Shown piece after piece: positions 9,616 to 19,017 of a stretch of DNA of 64,000 nt (positions within the stretch are counted from its first letter, which is position 1; every line of letters starts with the position of its first letter). The notes under the pieces are model-generated. The model was not told the origin of the DNA. It ran no database searches and saw nothing but the letters and a program-made list of their open reading frames with translations. The stretch is from JBGSQR01 sp964509295 (GTDB taxonomy: Bacteria > Desulfobacterota > Desulfuromonadia > Geobacterales > Pseudopelobacteraceae). Location of the stretch: positions 124,001-188,000 of the forward strand of contig CAZDWS010000001.1 of assembly GCA_964509295.1 (NCBI GenBank). The letters run 5' to 3'. The position numbers and the translations under genes are program-made.

Positions 9616-9722
9616 CACAGAATTTATATTGCTTATTATCACCTGAAAACAATATTAATATTGTTTTAAAAAGACTAGCGATTAATTACAAGCAAGTTAT
9701 AGTCGTAGGTATATTTTGTCAC
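9612..9722 (+). CDS. Short ATGA-coupled open frame, possible leader or gene remnant
   Basis: A 36-codon frame starts with an ATG overlapping the stop of the GT11-like gene (ATGA at 9612-9615) and ends by overlapping the start region of the next glycosyltransferase. It begins MTQNLYCLLSPENN and continues with a hydrophobic C-terminus (QVIVVGIFCH). I do not recognise it. The coupling on both sides suggests either a tiny translated linker or the original N-terminus of the next gene lost through a frameshift. Confidence 0.35.
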
Positions 9723-11104
9723 TGACAATCTTATCAGAAAATACTTCGATAAGTAGGTATACAAATTATCCTAAAGTACTTATCTGTTGTATTTCCAGAA
9801 TTAATAAAAATGATACTTTTAATAATAACCTGCTCTTAAGGAATCTTTTTGCAGAGTGGCCGCGTGAACGCTTGGCTCAAGTTTACAGCGGTGGCGGCAA
9901 CGGTGATCAAGGGTTTTGTGATCATCAGTACAAGATAGGATCGCATGACCGCCGATTTGGAAGTATCTTCTTAAAACTGAAGGGTGAATACTCTGATTCC
10001 TCACACAGCGTTTTTTCTGTTGAGCCCGATGACACAGGATCTAAGCAATCAATATATTCTAGCTTAAAACATAAGGTCGGATGCTTTCTCATAGATTCCG
10101 GCATCTACGAACTACTATTCAAAGTGCGTCTATCAAAAGAAATTGTTGACTGGGTTAAGGAATTTGATCCTGATATCATTTTTGCGCAAGGTTACAATCT
10201 TACTTTTACTTGGTTACCACTATTACTTAAATGGAAGTTTAATAAACCAATAGCCTTCTATAATTCAGATGACTGGCCATCTTACCTATATACCTATAAA
10301 GATGGATTCTGCGCCATTACTTCTCCAATAATGCGTCGAATAGTCAACCATTCGACCCAGCAACTGCTTGCTGCAACTGATTTGCCCTTTTCATTTAATG
10401 CTCTGATGGGTGAAGATTATAAACGCCGCTACAGTAAGTCTTTCACAACCCTGAGGCACTGTGATGACCCCGAACGCTTTAGACGGGCTGAACCGATTCG
10501 CCTACACCCACTTGGTGTTATTTCAATAATTGCTGCTGGTATTTTCGATGAATCCCGCTGGCCACAACTTCTTGACCTTGACGAAGCATGTCAACGCCTG
10601 AATCAAGAAGGCGTCCAAGTACAGACAACTGTTCTTGCTACACGGATCACCGAAACCGGGTACAGTAATGTAAAAAAGTGCAAGTTCGTTGCTTTGAATG
10701 ATGACCCCGGTCACGAACTATTACCGTCGTATCTCAAAGGCGCTGATCTGCTTTTTCTACCGGAGACCTTCAATTCCGACGATGCACACGGCTATAAATA
10801 TTCCATTTCAACCAAAGCACATCTCTTCATGTTCAGCCAGCGGCCAATTTTGGTGTACGGCCATCCAGCAAGTGGATTATTGACATCCGCAAGTAATGAA
10901 GGATGGGCACACGTTGTGAACAAGAGGAATGTTGATCTACTCGAAGCGGCACTAAGGGAACTAATTGTCGATTCTGATTATCGTAAAAACCTCGTTTCCA
11001 CAGCTACCTCCATCGTAATGACTAATAATGATTGTAATAGTATCAGGAAGATTTTTCTTAATGGAATGAGATCAATACAGTTCAAACAAAGGGAAACACT
11101 ATGA
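9716..11104 (+). CDS. Glycosyltransferase, GT4-like
   Basis: A 462-residue protein with a GT-B-like layout. An N-terminal Rossmann strand (PKVLICCISRIN) and the phrase FDPDIIFAQGYNLTF are followed by a C-terminal half with GADLLFLPETFN and a later KAHLFMFSQRPILVYG segment typical of nucleotide-sugar binding in GT4-type enzymes. No ATG lies near the expected N-terminus. The TTG at 9716 is the best start (weak TAGGT upstream), and the frame is closed by a stop at 9683. The end overlaps the following methyltransferase start (ATGA). Family assignment is moderate. Confidence 0.68.
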   Translation: MSLTILSENTSISRYTNYPKVLICCISRINKNDTFNNNLLLRNLFAEWPRERLAQVYSGGGNGDQGFCDHQYKIGSHDRRFGSIFLKLKGEYSDSSHSVFSVEPDDTGSKQSIYSSLKHKVGCFLIDSGIYELLFKVRLSKEIVDWVKEFDPDIIFAQGYNLTFTWLPLLLKWKFNKPIAFYNSDDWPSYLYTYKDGFCAITSPIMRRIVNHSTQQLLAATDLPFSFNALMGEDYKRRYSKSFTTLRHCDDPERFRRAEPIRLHPLGVISIIAAGIFDESRWPQLLDLDEACQRLNQEGVQVQTTVLATRITETGYSNVKKCKFVALNDDPGHELLPSYLKGADLLFLPETFNSDDAHGYKYSISTKAHLFMFSQRPILVYGHPASGLLTSASNEGWAHVVNKRNVDLLEAALRELIVDSDYRKNLVSTATSIVMTNNDCNSIRKIFLNGMRSIQFKQRETL

Positions 11105-11937
11105 ATAACAACATCAAAAACTTAGTACGTGACTTGGTACCACCTGCAGCCATTCGGCTTGCTAATTCAATTCTTGATATCATGCGGCCATCATCGTATG
11201 AATTTATTGGATATTCGTGGCCGCATGGGATGCCATTAAAAGGATGGCATTCTGTGAAAGTGCAGGAAAATCGACAACAGATTTGGGATACTTTTCTTTC
11301 TTCAATGGAAGGAAATGGTTTTCTAGGGCTCAGTGAAAATGCACTGCTCTCTCCTAGGTATGTCAATATCGATCTTCAGAATTTGTATTTGTCATTTGGG
11401 TTCATCCTTGGATTGGCATGTCAAAAAAAGCAGAGCGTTACAGTACTAGATTGGGGAGGTGGAGCAGGTAATTACTACGTAATCAGCAGAAAACTATTCC
11501 CGAAAATCATCTTTAACTATCATTGCGCAGATCTTCCACCTGCTTGTGTTACAGGACGAAAACTGCTCCCCGAAGTCATTTTTCACGACACCGAAACATG
11601 GATGGAAATGCATTTTGATCTGGTATTTTCAAGCGGTTCACTTCAATATTTAGAAGATTGGCGTCCTACGGTAGCTGCTTTGATTGATTCATCAAATCAA
11701 TATCTTTATATTACCCGAATGCCGTTTGTAAATACTGGAAGATCATTCGTCATGATTCAGCGTGCGGCTTGTTATGGAACCGAATATCTGGGATGGGTTT
11801 TAAATCGACAAGAGTTCATCCAGTTTGTTGAGCAACAGGGAATGAAATTGATCAGACAATTTGTAAATCACGCCGGTCCACGGATAAAAGGAGCACCTGA
11901 GCAAAATCTGTATATGGGGTTTCTCTTTGAAAAATAA
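11101..11937 (+). CDS. Putative SAM methyltransferase (TIGR04325-like)
   Basis: A 278-residue protein with the glycine-rich SAM motif VTVLDWGGGAGNYY (about residues 111-124) and the later HFDLVFSSGSLQYLEDW segment, which match the methyltransferase group TIGR04325 found in surface polysaccharide and leptospiral LPS loci. The ATG at 11101 overlaps the previous stop, and the end overlaps the next gene by 11 bases, so the three are translationally linked. Substrate unknown, probably a sugar of the repeat unit. Confidence 0.72.
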   Translation: MNNNIKNLVRDLVPPAAIRLANSILDIMRPSSYEFIGYSWPHGMPLKGWHSVKVQENRQQIWDTFLSSMEGNGFLGLSENALLSPRYVNIDLQNLYLSFGFILGLACQKKQSVTVLDWGGGAGNYYVISRKLFPKIIFNYHCADLPPACVTGRKLLPEVIFHDTETWMEMHFDLVFSSGSLQYLEDWRPTVAALIDSSNQYLYITRMPFVNTGRSFVMIQRAACYGTEYLGWVLNRQEFIQFVEQQGMKLIRQFVNHAGPRIKGAPEQNLYMGFLFEK

Positions 11938-13108
11938 ATATCGCAGCATAGCCGATGGGCCTCAATTACGAGTAGCTTTTTTTCAACGCATATTCGCCCA
12001 TTATCAGGCTGGTCTGGTGAAAGAGTTGGCAAAAAATTCGACACATAAGTACTGTTTTTTTAGTGATGATCACGACCCAATGAATAGTGGTATTGAACTA
12101 ATACCGGAGGAATTATGCACACAAGCTGGGATTAGCCTGTGCAGGACGATTCCCTTGGGTAAATTTGTAGCTTTTCAGTGGCAGGCTGTACGGGAAGCAC
12201 TTTTTGGAGATTTTGACGCGTACATACTGGAAGGTGGTTATGCTATCATAACCAACTGGCTGGCAATTCCGATCGCAAGACTACGTGGAAAACGCGTCCT
12301 GCTTTATACCCATGGATGGCTTCGTCGTGAATCCGGTTTTAAGGCTTTGCTTCGCAATTGTTTTTATCGATTATCAGATGGGTTGTTACTTTACGGAAAG
12401 CGATCCCGGCGGATTGGCTTAGAATTAGGCTTTCCAGCTGAACAGTTATATGTGGTCAACAATAGTCTCGATCTTGACAAGATAGACTTTTTTCGCAAAT
12501 CTGTTTCAGAAGAAACGTGTATCAAATTCAGAGATGACTGGTTTCATGCAAACGCACAGAATCCAATAATTGTTAGTGTCGGTCGCTTAACAAGTGTCAA
12601 GGGCTTCCCATTGCTTCTGGATGCCGTAGCAATGTTGAAAAGTCATGGATTAGAAATTAATATTTTGCTTGTCGGAGAAGGTTCAGAAGGTTCTTTGCTC
12701 AAAAAAAAGGCGGACGATCTTGGAGTGAGCTTGACCCTTCCAGGTGCCAGATATGATGAGGAGTTTTTGAGTGTATGTTTTTCAGCAGCCGATATTACCG
12801 TAATTCCCGGTGCCGCAGGCTTAACTGTTATACATAGCCTCTCATATGGAACACCTGTCATAACTAATAATTGTTCCGATAAACAAATGCCCGAGTCAGA
12901 GGCCGTCTATGAAGGTATAAATGGCGCAATATTCCACTATGGAGAAGCAGAATCCTTGGCTCGTTGCATCGAAGTGGTGTTACATGAACTTCCACGAAGC
13001 ACAATGGTCGCCAACCAATGTAGATCGATTGTTGATGCTGAATATACACCATCTCGGATGCGCATGATTTTTGACACTGCTATAAGCGGTAAGCCAGCGG
13101 CGAGTTAA
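11927..13108 (+). CDS. Family 4 glycosyltransferase
   Basis: A 393-residue GT-B enzyme. The N-terminal domain opens with LRVAFFQRIFAHYQAGLVKEL, and the C-terminal domain carries the GT4 motifs IIVSVGRLTSVKGFPLLLDA, LLVGEGSEGSLL and the late acidic region (VIPGAAGLTVIHSLSYGTPV). In place of the usual E-x7-E the last motif reads AAGLTVIHSL, which is a variation. A TTG start at 11927 inside the previous gene is required, because no ATG lies close by. It would act at the cytoplasmic face in repeat-unit assembly. Confidence 0.8.
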   Translation: MKNKYRSIADGPQLRVAFFQRIFAHYQAGLVKELAKNSTHKYCFFSDDHDPMNSGIELIPEELCTQAGISLCRTIPLGKFVAFQWQAVREALFGDFDAYILEGGYAIITNWLAIPIARLRGKRVLLYTHGWLRRESGFKALLRNCFYRLSDGLLLYGKRSRRIGLELGFPAEQLYVVNNSLDLDKIDFFRKSVSEETCIKFRDDWFHANAQNPIIVSVGRLTSVKGFPLLLDAVAMLKSHGLEINILLVGEGSEGSLLKKKADDLGVSLTLPGARYDEEFLSVCFSAADITVIPGAAGLTVIHSLSYGTPVITNNCSDKQMPESEAVYEGINGAIFHYGEAESLARCIEVVLHELPRSTMVANQCRSIVDAEYTPSRMRMIFDTAISGKPAAS

Positions 13109-13121
13109 TAAGTGGGTAAGG

Positions 13122-13256
13122 ATGACTTTAAAAACAGAAACAAGTTTAATTACCGGCGGTGTTGTTGGATATGTAAGTTCTAACTTGGTACGACAACTTT
13201 TCAATATGTTCCAATGTACTAGACGAACAACAAACACAAATCAGATAGAAAAGTAA
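13122..13256 (+). CDS. Small hypothetical open frame (44 codons)
   Basis: An ATG at 13122 preceded by GTGGG opens a frame that fills the gap between two glycosyltransferases. It begins MTLKTETSLITGGVVGYVSS and has a hydrophobic glycine-rich centre (residues 9-19) followed by a basic C-terminal tail. No family is recognised. It may be a real small membrane-associated protein or chance. The gap contains nothing else of note. Confidence 0.3.
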   Translation: MTLKTETSLITGGVVGYVSSNLVRQLFNMFQCTRRTTNTNQIEK

Positions 13257-13290
13257 ATTTTTCCAAAACCATTATAAGTGAGTGACATAA

Positions 13291-14262
13291 ATGTTTCATT
13301 TTTGTACATATTTTGACATTAATTATCTAGCTCGTGGTTTATGTTTGCTTGATTCGCTTGAACGGCACTGTTCGGAATTCACTCTCACTATCCTCTGCCT
13401 TGATGAACCGTGCCTAGAACAGATAAGGGAATTGAGGCGGGACAATATTTTCCCAGTAAGCTTATCAGAACTTGAAACTGCCAATCCTGATTTGTTGGAG
13501 GTTAAGGCTGAGCGAAACACACTTGAATATTACTATACCTGCGGCCCATCATTTATCAGATATGTCCTCAACATCAATCCTGATATTGACTTAATAACCT
13601 ACCTTGATGCCGATATGTATTTTTACAGCAACCCTCAACCGCTTTTTGATTTATTCAATGGCCACTCCATTGGGGTCGTAGGGCATAATCTTCCAGAATT
13701 TCGCCGATCATACAAAACCGGCCTTTTTAACGTCGGATGGATTAGTTTTCGTCGTGATGACGATGGAATGGCCTGTCTATACCACTGGCAATCCCAGTGC
13801 ATTGACTGGTGTTACGAACGATATGAAGATGGTAAGTACTGTGACCAGCTTTATCTTGATGAATGGCCTAAATTATATACTGGATTTTACGAGTTCACTC
13901 ATCATGGGGCAAATGTGGCTTCATGGAACGTCGGTGATTACCGTTTTTCGTTACGCAATAGCCAGGTCTTTGTGGATGACGATCCGCTCGTGTTTTATCA
14001 TTTCCATGGGTTCAAAAAAATTGCACCAAATATTTACAACACCAATTTGTTTCTAAATTTAAAGCCACCACACGCTGTCTTAAAGCGTCATGTCTTTACT
14101 GAATATATTGAGAAGTTGGAATCCAATTCGGCAGGCCTAAATCCTACTTCCAGTATAAGGAACTACCGTCCCAAATTTCATTATCTCAAATTGATTTATC
14201 GGTATGCTGTAGGATTTTTATTTCGCCAATATATTTTTGTTTATCGAGGCCGTGTTTTATAA
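13291..14262 (+). CDS. GT8-like glycosyltransferase
   Basis: A 323-residue GT-A-type enzyme. It starts HFCTYFDINYLARGLCLLDSL, has the metal-binding DxD motif at about residues 108-110 (TYLDADMYFYSNP) and a later GLFNVGWISFRRDD loop, then HHGANVASWN. These features match the GT8/nucleotide-diphospho-sugar transferase group common in O-antigen loci. The donor sugar is unknown. It is separated by over 100 bases on either side and lacks the tight coupling of the preceding genes. Confidence 0.78.
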   Translation: MFHFCTYFDINYLARGLCLLDSLERHCSEFTLTILCLDEPCLEQIRELRRDNIFPVSLSELETANPDLLEVKAERNTLEYYYTCGPSFIRYVLNINPDIDLITYLDADMYFYSNPQPLFDLFNGHSIGVVGHNLPEFRRSYKTGLFNVGWISFRRDDDGMACLYHWQSQCIDWCYERYEDGKYCDQLYLDEWPKLYTGFYEFTHHGANVASWNVGDYRFSLRNSQVFVDDDPLVFYHFHGFKKIAPNIYNTNLFLNLKPPHAVLKRHVFTEYIEKLESNSAGLNPTSSIRNYRPKFHYLKLIYRYAVGFLFRQYIFVYRGRVL

Positions 14263-14396
14263 GCAATTTAAGGTCACTTTTATAGATAATTTTTGAGTCA
14301 TTACTAGATCAGTATTAATCTGACTATTTTGAGGCCACTGAGCACGGCTTGTTGTTATAGCACCTTAAAAACAACGTTTATGGTGGAGTTCGACTT

Positions 14397-16628
14397 GTGT
14401 TAAGTGTTTTATTTAATAAAATTATTCTATGCGGGCTAGTATTATTCTATAGCCTGACTGGCCCAGTACACTCATGTAATTCTAAAATCAACCTGGCTCT
14501 TGGCAAGCCATATTCCGTTTCACTACCACCAAGTTATGCGCTTTCAGCTCCACCGACTGATCGGGCTTCACTTACCGACGGTATTTACACTTCCGGCTAC
14601 TTCTGGACACAAAAAACCACTGTAGGCTGGCTTCCAGTAAAATCAGTCGAAATCATGATTGATCTGGAAAAAGTTTCAATTATAGGTAGTATTTCTTTCA
14701 GCACAGCACGGGGAGAAAGTGCTGGAGTAAAATACCCGGTTCACATTTCTGCTTTTATTGGTCCCGACAAAGATCATTTTAGTTATGTTGGGGATGTAGC
14801 TGATACTCCAGATAACAAGCCAGGCTCGTATCAAACCAAACGATTCGTGTTGGAAGATGTTGGTGTAAAAGGGCGGTACGTCCTCTTGGTAATCCAGGCT
14901 TCAGAGAACAACAGTATTTTTTGTGATGAAATCGAAGTGCTGTTGGGGAACTACGACAAGGGTAACTTTGGAAACCTAGCCATTGAAGCTGCTAGGAATC
15001 TGTCAGAACAGACAAAAAGAATCGATATTGGAAAAGTTCTTCTGTCCAGTTTGGCCAAAAAACTTTCATCAATAATTGATTATGATACATTACTGAAAGA
15101 GCGTTTTGCAATGCTTATACATCGTATAACTACACTGCAAACCAGAACAGATGCCGAAACACTGGAAACAGATATTCTGAAATTTCGTGGAGAATGGCTA
15201 CGCACCCAATTTCCAAATGAGCAATTCCTACTTGAACCAATCGGGCCATGGACTTCATTGTCTCCCATTATGCCGCCATCTGGTGTTCCTCTGCGCATGC
15301 TATCAATGGTTATGCCGCAGGGTGGATACAGCCATGCTGCATTTTTAATAACTAATTTGATGCCAGAAGCCCATCAAATTGACCTTTCAATTGTGAAGCC
15401 TGCAACAGGTGCACCGAAAATCCTCTTATTTCATATACCATTCGTGCAAAGCGCAGCAATGGAGTATGTTGCTGATCCGCTTGTCCCGATTAGAGGACCT
15501 TTGATTCTACGTTCTGGAGAATCAAGAATGTTTTTTTTAAGTACTGTTGGTGAAAACACCGGGAATTGGAAGGGAACTGTTAATGTAACAAGTGACAATT
15601 CTTTCCGCAAAGTTGTTCCTGTTGAAATGTCTGTCTTACGAACTAAGCTAACAAAAGATTTTACCCTCAATGCAGTAAACTGGGGTTACCTAGATTTCAA
15701 TCTTATCAAGAGCATAAAGTCATTGGCTACAAATGATCTTTTGAGTCATCATACCAATGTGCTTGTTGTACCTCTAACATATTTACCAGGGGCAAATCAG
15801 GTAATGCCTGTAGATTTATCACGACTTGGTTCATATCTAAAGCAGCACAAGGGAGTCACAAAGTTGTTGTTTGATACTGGCCTTGGTGATGCAAAGCATA
15901 AAACCGTGACTGCTAAAGATTCTTTTATGAGTAAACAATGGCAGGAAAATTTCAAACGATGGTATGAGAACGCAGCAAGAGTTGCTGCAGCTGCGGGGTT
16001 CACGTCACAGCAAATCTATCTCTATCCATACGATGAAATGGATGGACAGCAAGTTGATGATTTCATTAAATTATCAACCTGGGCAAAAAAGGAAATCCCC
16101 GGCATCCAGTTTTATGCGACAATAAACAACAAGAGGTCCCTGAAGTCTTTGCCTTATCTTGATGTGGCACAGATCGCAAATAATTCAGAAGTATTGGCGG
16201 CACTTGGAGAAACAAAAGCCGAAATTTGGATTTATGACAGTAAGTCGCCGGCTAAATCACAGTCGCCCTATTCTTATTACCGACTAATGGCGTGGAAAGC
16301 TTTTTTGAAGGGTTATAAGGGCATCGGATTCTGGGCGTATGCAGATACAGGGTGGGGCGATAACACCGGCACGGCATGGGATGACTTCGACGGTGTGAAT
16401 CCTGATTATGCAGTAATTTATGAGGGAGAGGGAAATACGATCATTTCCAGCCGCCGTTGGGAAGGCTGGCGCATGGGGATCGAGGATTACGAACTGCTGA
16501 CAATGTATGCCAAGGACAATGGTGAGACGGCTGCAAAGGCACTGGCTAAAAGTGTACTTGACGCCTCTTTGGATTCTACAAAGGCGGATGAAGTTAGGCA
16601 AAAAATACTTCTGGGACTGTCCAGATGA
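14397..16628 (+). CDS. Exported discoidin-like / DUF4091 protein
   Basis: A 743-residue protein beginning at a GTG (14397) after a GGTGGAG ribosome site. Residues 1-26 form a signal peptide ending in VHSC, which could be a weak lipobox. Residues 30-180 resemble an F5/8-type-C (discoidin) carbohydrate-binding fold. The C-terminal half matches DUF4091, with YLYPYDEMDGQQVDDF and the closing phrase RRWEGWRMGIEDYELL, a domain shaped like a glycoside-hydrolase barrel. Such a protein in the polysaccharide locus could trim or bind the secreted polymer in the periplasm or on the surface. That role is inferred. Confidence 0.75.
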   Translation: MLSVLFNKIILCGLVLFYSLTGPVHSCNSKINLALGKPYSVSLPPSYALSAPPTDRASLTDGIYTSGYFWTQKTTVGWLPVKSVEIMIDLEKVSIIGSISFSTARGESAGVKYPVHISAFIGPDKDHFSYVGDVADTPDNKPGSYQTKRFVLEDVGVKGRYVLLVIQASENNSIFCDEIEVLLGNYDKGNFGNLAIEAARNLSEQTKRIDIGKVLLSSLAKKLSSIIDYDTLLKERFAMLIHRITTLQTRTDAETLETDILKFRGEWLRTQFPNEQFLLEPIGPWTSLSPIMPPSGVPLRMLSMVMPQGGYSHAAFLITNLMPEAHQIDLSIVKPATGAPKILLFHIPFVQSAAMEYVADPLVPIRGPLILRSGESRMFFLSTVGENTGNWKGTVNVTSDNSFRKVVPVEMSVLRTKLTKDFTLNAVNWGYLDFNLIKSIKSLATNDLLSHHTNVLVVPLTYLPGANQVMPVDLSRLGSYLKQHKGVTKLLFDTGLGDAKHKTVTAKDSFMSKQWQENFKRWYENAARVAAAAGFTSQQIYLYPYDEMDGQQVDDFIKLSTWAKKEIPGIQFYATINNKRSLKSLPYLDVAQIANNSEVLAALGETKAEIWIYDSKSPAKSQSPYSYYRLMAWKAFLKGYKGIGFWAYADTGWGDNTGTAWDDFDGVNPDYAVIYEGEGNTIISSRRWEGWRMGIEDYELLTMYAKDNGETAAKALAKSVLDASLDSTKADEVRQKILLGLSR

Positions 16629-16674
16629 ATACAATTTGGAGTATGAATTTCGAATTAGTGCATGTGGAGGCATT

Positions 16675-17685
16675 ATGTTTTCAGGTAAAACCCTACTCAT
16701 CACCGGTGGAACCGGTTCCTTCGGAAACGCCGTCTTGCGTCGCTTCCTTAATACAGACATCAAGGAGATCCGTGTCTTTAGTCGTGATGAAAAAAAACAG
16801 GAAGATATGCGCATTGAGCTTAAAAACGACAAGGTCAAGTTCTACATAGGTGACGTGCGAGCCTACGACAGCATCCATGCTGCCCTGGACGGGGTTGATT
16901 TCATCTTCCATGCCGCCGCCCTCAAGCAGGTCCCTTCATGTGAATTCTATCCAATGGAGGCAGTCCGCACCAATGTTCTTGGTACAGAAAATGTCCTTAA
17001 TGCGGCATTGGCCAACAACGTTAAAAAGGTGATTACGTTAAGCACCGATAAAGCGGTGTATCCGATCAATGCCATGGGTATCTCTAAGGCCATGATGGAA
17101 AAATTGATGGTTGCCAAAGCCCGAACCACCAGCGAACGGAAAACGATTTTTTCCGGTACCCGCTATGGTAACGTCATGGCCTCGCGCGGTTCGGTTATCC
17201 CCTTGTTCATCAAACAGATTCACGATGGGAAACCGCTCACAATTACTGATCCGAACATGACCCGCTTCCTGATGTCTCTCGATGACGCCGTGGATCTAGT
17301 ACTCTACGCCTTCACCAATGCCCGACAGGGGGATATATTCGTGCAGAAGGCGCCAGCATCAACAATCCTGGATCTGGCCGTTGCCGTCAAAGAGCTTTTT
17401 AATGCCGAAAATGAAATCAAAATCATCGGCACACGCCATGGAGAAAAACTGTACGAGACGCTGCTGACACGAGAAGAGTTGGCTAAGGCTGAGGACATGG
17501 GAGATTACTACCGAATCCTACCGGACGACCGTGACTTGAACTATGGCAAGTATTTCACTGAGGGGGAAGAACAGATATCTCATCTTGAAGATTACAACTC
17601 TCATAATACGCAACGACTGACAGTCGCAGAGATCAAGGAAAAATTATTGAAGCTTGATTACATAAAGGAAGAGCTTGGAGTTTAG
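16675..17685 (+). CDS. fnlA: UDP-GlcNAc 4,6-dehydratase/epimerase (FnlA/CapE/WbjB)
   Basis: A 336-residue extended SDR. The start is the ATG at 16675 with a GGAGG site at 16666-16670. It carries the NAD(P) motif TGGTGSFGNAVL, the DVRAYDSI segment, and the sequence LSTDKAVYPINAMGISKAMM, in which a methionine occupies the usual tyrosine place of the YxxxK pair, as known for the CapE/WbjB group. It performs the first step from UDP-GlcNAc to UDP-N-acetyl-L-fucosamine. The next two genes are the matching second and third enzymes. Codon use is more GC-rich than in flanking glycosyltransferases. Confidence 0.92.
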   Translation: MFSGKTLLITGGTGSFGNAVLRRFLNTDIKEIRVFSRDEKKQEDMRIELKNDKVKFYIGDVRAYDSIHAALDGVDFIFHAAALKQVPSCEFYPMEAVRTNVLGTENVLNAALANNVKKVITLSTDKAVYPINAMGISKAMMEKLMVAKARTTSERKTIFSGTRYGNVMASRGSVIPLFIKQIHDGKPLTITDPNMTRFLMSLDDAVDLVLYAFTNARQGDIFVQKAPASTILDLAVAVKELFNAENEIKIIGTRHGEKLYETLLTREELAKAEDMGDYYRILPDDRDLNYGKYFTEGEEQISHLEDYNSHNTQRLTVAEIKEKLLKLDYIKEELGV

Positions 17686-17748
17686 AGAATGGAACGTGGA
17701 GATATTTAGCTCTATGCTCCCTGCTCTTTTTAAATTTCGGAGAATCAC

Positions 17749-18873
17749 ATGAAAACAGTTTTGATAACCGGTGCTAACGGATTTGTTGGTAGGAATTTGA
17801 CCGTATCGCTTGCTCAGCGCAAGGATATAAAGACAACCTGCTTTGACACTGACAACAATCCAGCCACCCTGCCCTCCTTGATACTGGAAGCGGATTTCAT
17901 CTTCCACCTTGCTGGTGTCAACCGTCCGCAGAATGTTGAAGAGTTTGTTACCGGGAATACCGGTTTGACTCAAAACCTGATTTCCATCCTTAAAGAGCAT
18001 GGCAAGAAAACACCACTCCTGATTTCCTCTTCCACACAGGCTGCTCAGGACAACCCCTACGGTGTCAGTAAACGCGCAGCCGAGGAGTCAGTATTTACCT
18101 ATGGCCGACAAACAGGCGCTCCTGTATATGTGTATCGTTTGCCGAATGTTTTCGGCAAGTGGTGCCGCCCCAACTACAACAGCGCTGTAGCCACCTTCTG
18201 CAACAATATCGCACACGAACTGCCGATTCAGATCAATGATCCGAATGTTGTGATGAACCTGGTATATATCGACGATGTGGTGAGTTCGTTCATTGCAGCC
18301 ATGGACAGCAGCGTAGCAACGAAGGATTACTTCTGTCAGGTGCAGCCTGTCCATTCGTTGAGTCTTGGCGAGATCGCAGCATTGATCAGCTCTTTCAGGG
18401 AGAGCCGCGAAGACAGAAACATTCCTAATATGTCTGATCCGTTTACCAAAAAGCTCTACAGTACGTACCTGAGTTATCTTCCTGTTGACCAGTTCAACTA
18501 TCCCCTGAAAATGAACGTGGATGAGCGGGGGTCATTTACCGAGTTCATCAAGACCATCGACCGGGGACAAGTTTCAGTAAACATATCCAAACCGGGTATC
18601 ACCAAAGGAAACCACTGGCATCACTCTAAGAATGAAAAGTTTCTGGTAGTCAGTGGGCATGGCGTGATTCGCTTTCGGAAGGTGAAAGATGATGAAATTA
18701 TAGAGTATCGGGTGTCCGGAGAAAAGCTGGAGGTAGTTGATATACCCACCGGATACACCCACAACCTCACCAATACAGGCGATACTGACATGGTCACAGT
18801 CATGTGGTGCAATGAGATGTTTGATCCGGAAAAGCCGGATACGTTCTTTGACCCGGTAGATCAACAGCATTGA
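17749..18873 (+). CDS. fnlB: UDP-2-acetamido-2,6-dideoxy-hexulose reductase/epimerase (FnlB/CapF/WbjC)
   Basis: A 374-residue two-domain enzyme. The N-terminal SDR domain starts KTVLITGANGFVGRNL and has a YGVSKRAAE (YxxxK) pair. The C-terminal cupin (from about residue 245) contains GNHWHHSKNEKF, whose histidines bind a metal in CapF. CapF first epimerises and then reduces the keto-intermediate to a UDP-6-deoxy-talose derivative, the second step to UDP-L-FucNAc. It sits directly after fnlA, with a 63-base spacer. Confidence 0.92.
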   Translation: MKTVLITGANGFVGRNLTVSLAQRKDIKTTCFDTDNNPATLPSLILEADFIFHLAGVNRPQNVEEFVTGNTGLTQNLISILKEHGKKTPLLISSSTQAAQDNPYGVSKRAAEESVFTYGRQTGAPVYVYRLPNVFGKWCRPNYNSAVATFCNNIAHELPIQINDPNVVMNLVYIDDVVSSFIAAMDSSVATKDYFCQVQPVHSLSLGEIAALISSFRESREDRNIPNMSDPFTKKLYSTYLSYLPVDQFNYPLKMNVDERGSFTEFIKTIDRGQVSVNISKPGITKGNHWHHSKNEKFLVVSGHGVIRFRKVKDDEIIEYRVSGEKLEVVDIPTGYTHNLTNTGDTDMVTVMWCNEMFDPEKPDTFFDPVDQQH

Positions 18874-19017
18874 TACTCATACGGAGCATAGAAGGCAAGA
18901 TGAACGTCAAAAACAAGAGGTTTTGCTGACCCAAAGCCATTGGGTTTTTAATCTTAGTACTCTTAGTGGCTTTGTGCCTCCTAGTGAATAAGAATTAAAG
19001 TTTTGTTTGGAGCATCT

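Noticed and set aside
16284..16838. 184-codon open frame on the minus strand
   Set aside because: Spans the end of the DUF4091 gene and the start of fnlA on the opposite strand; both of those are clear real genes.
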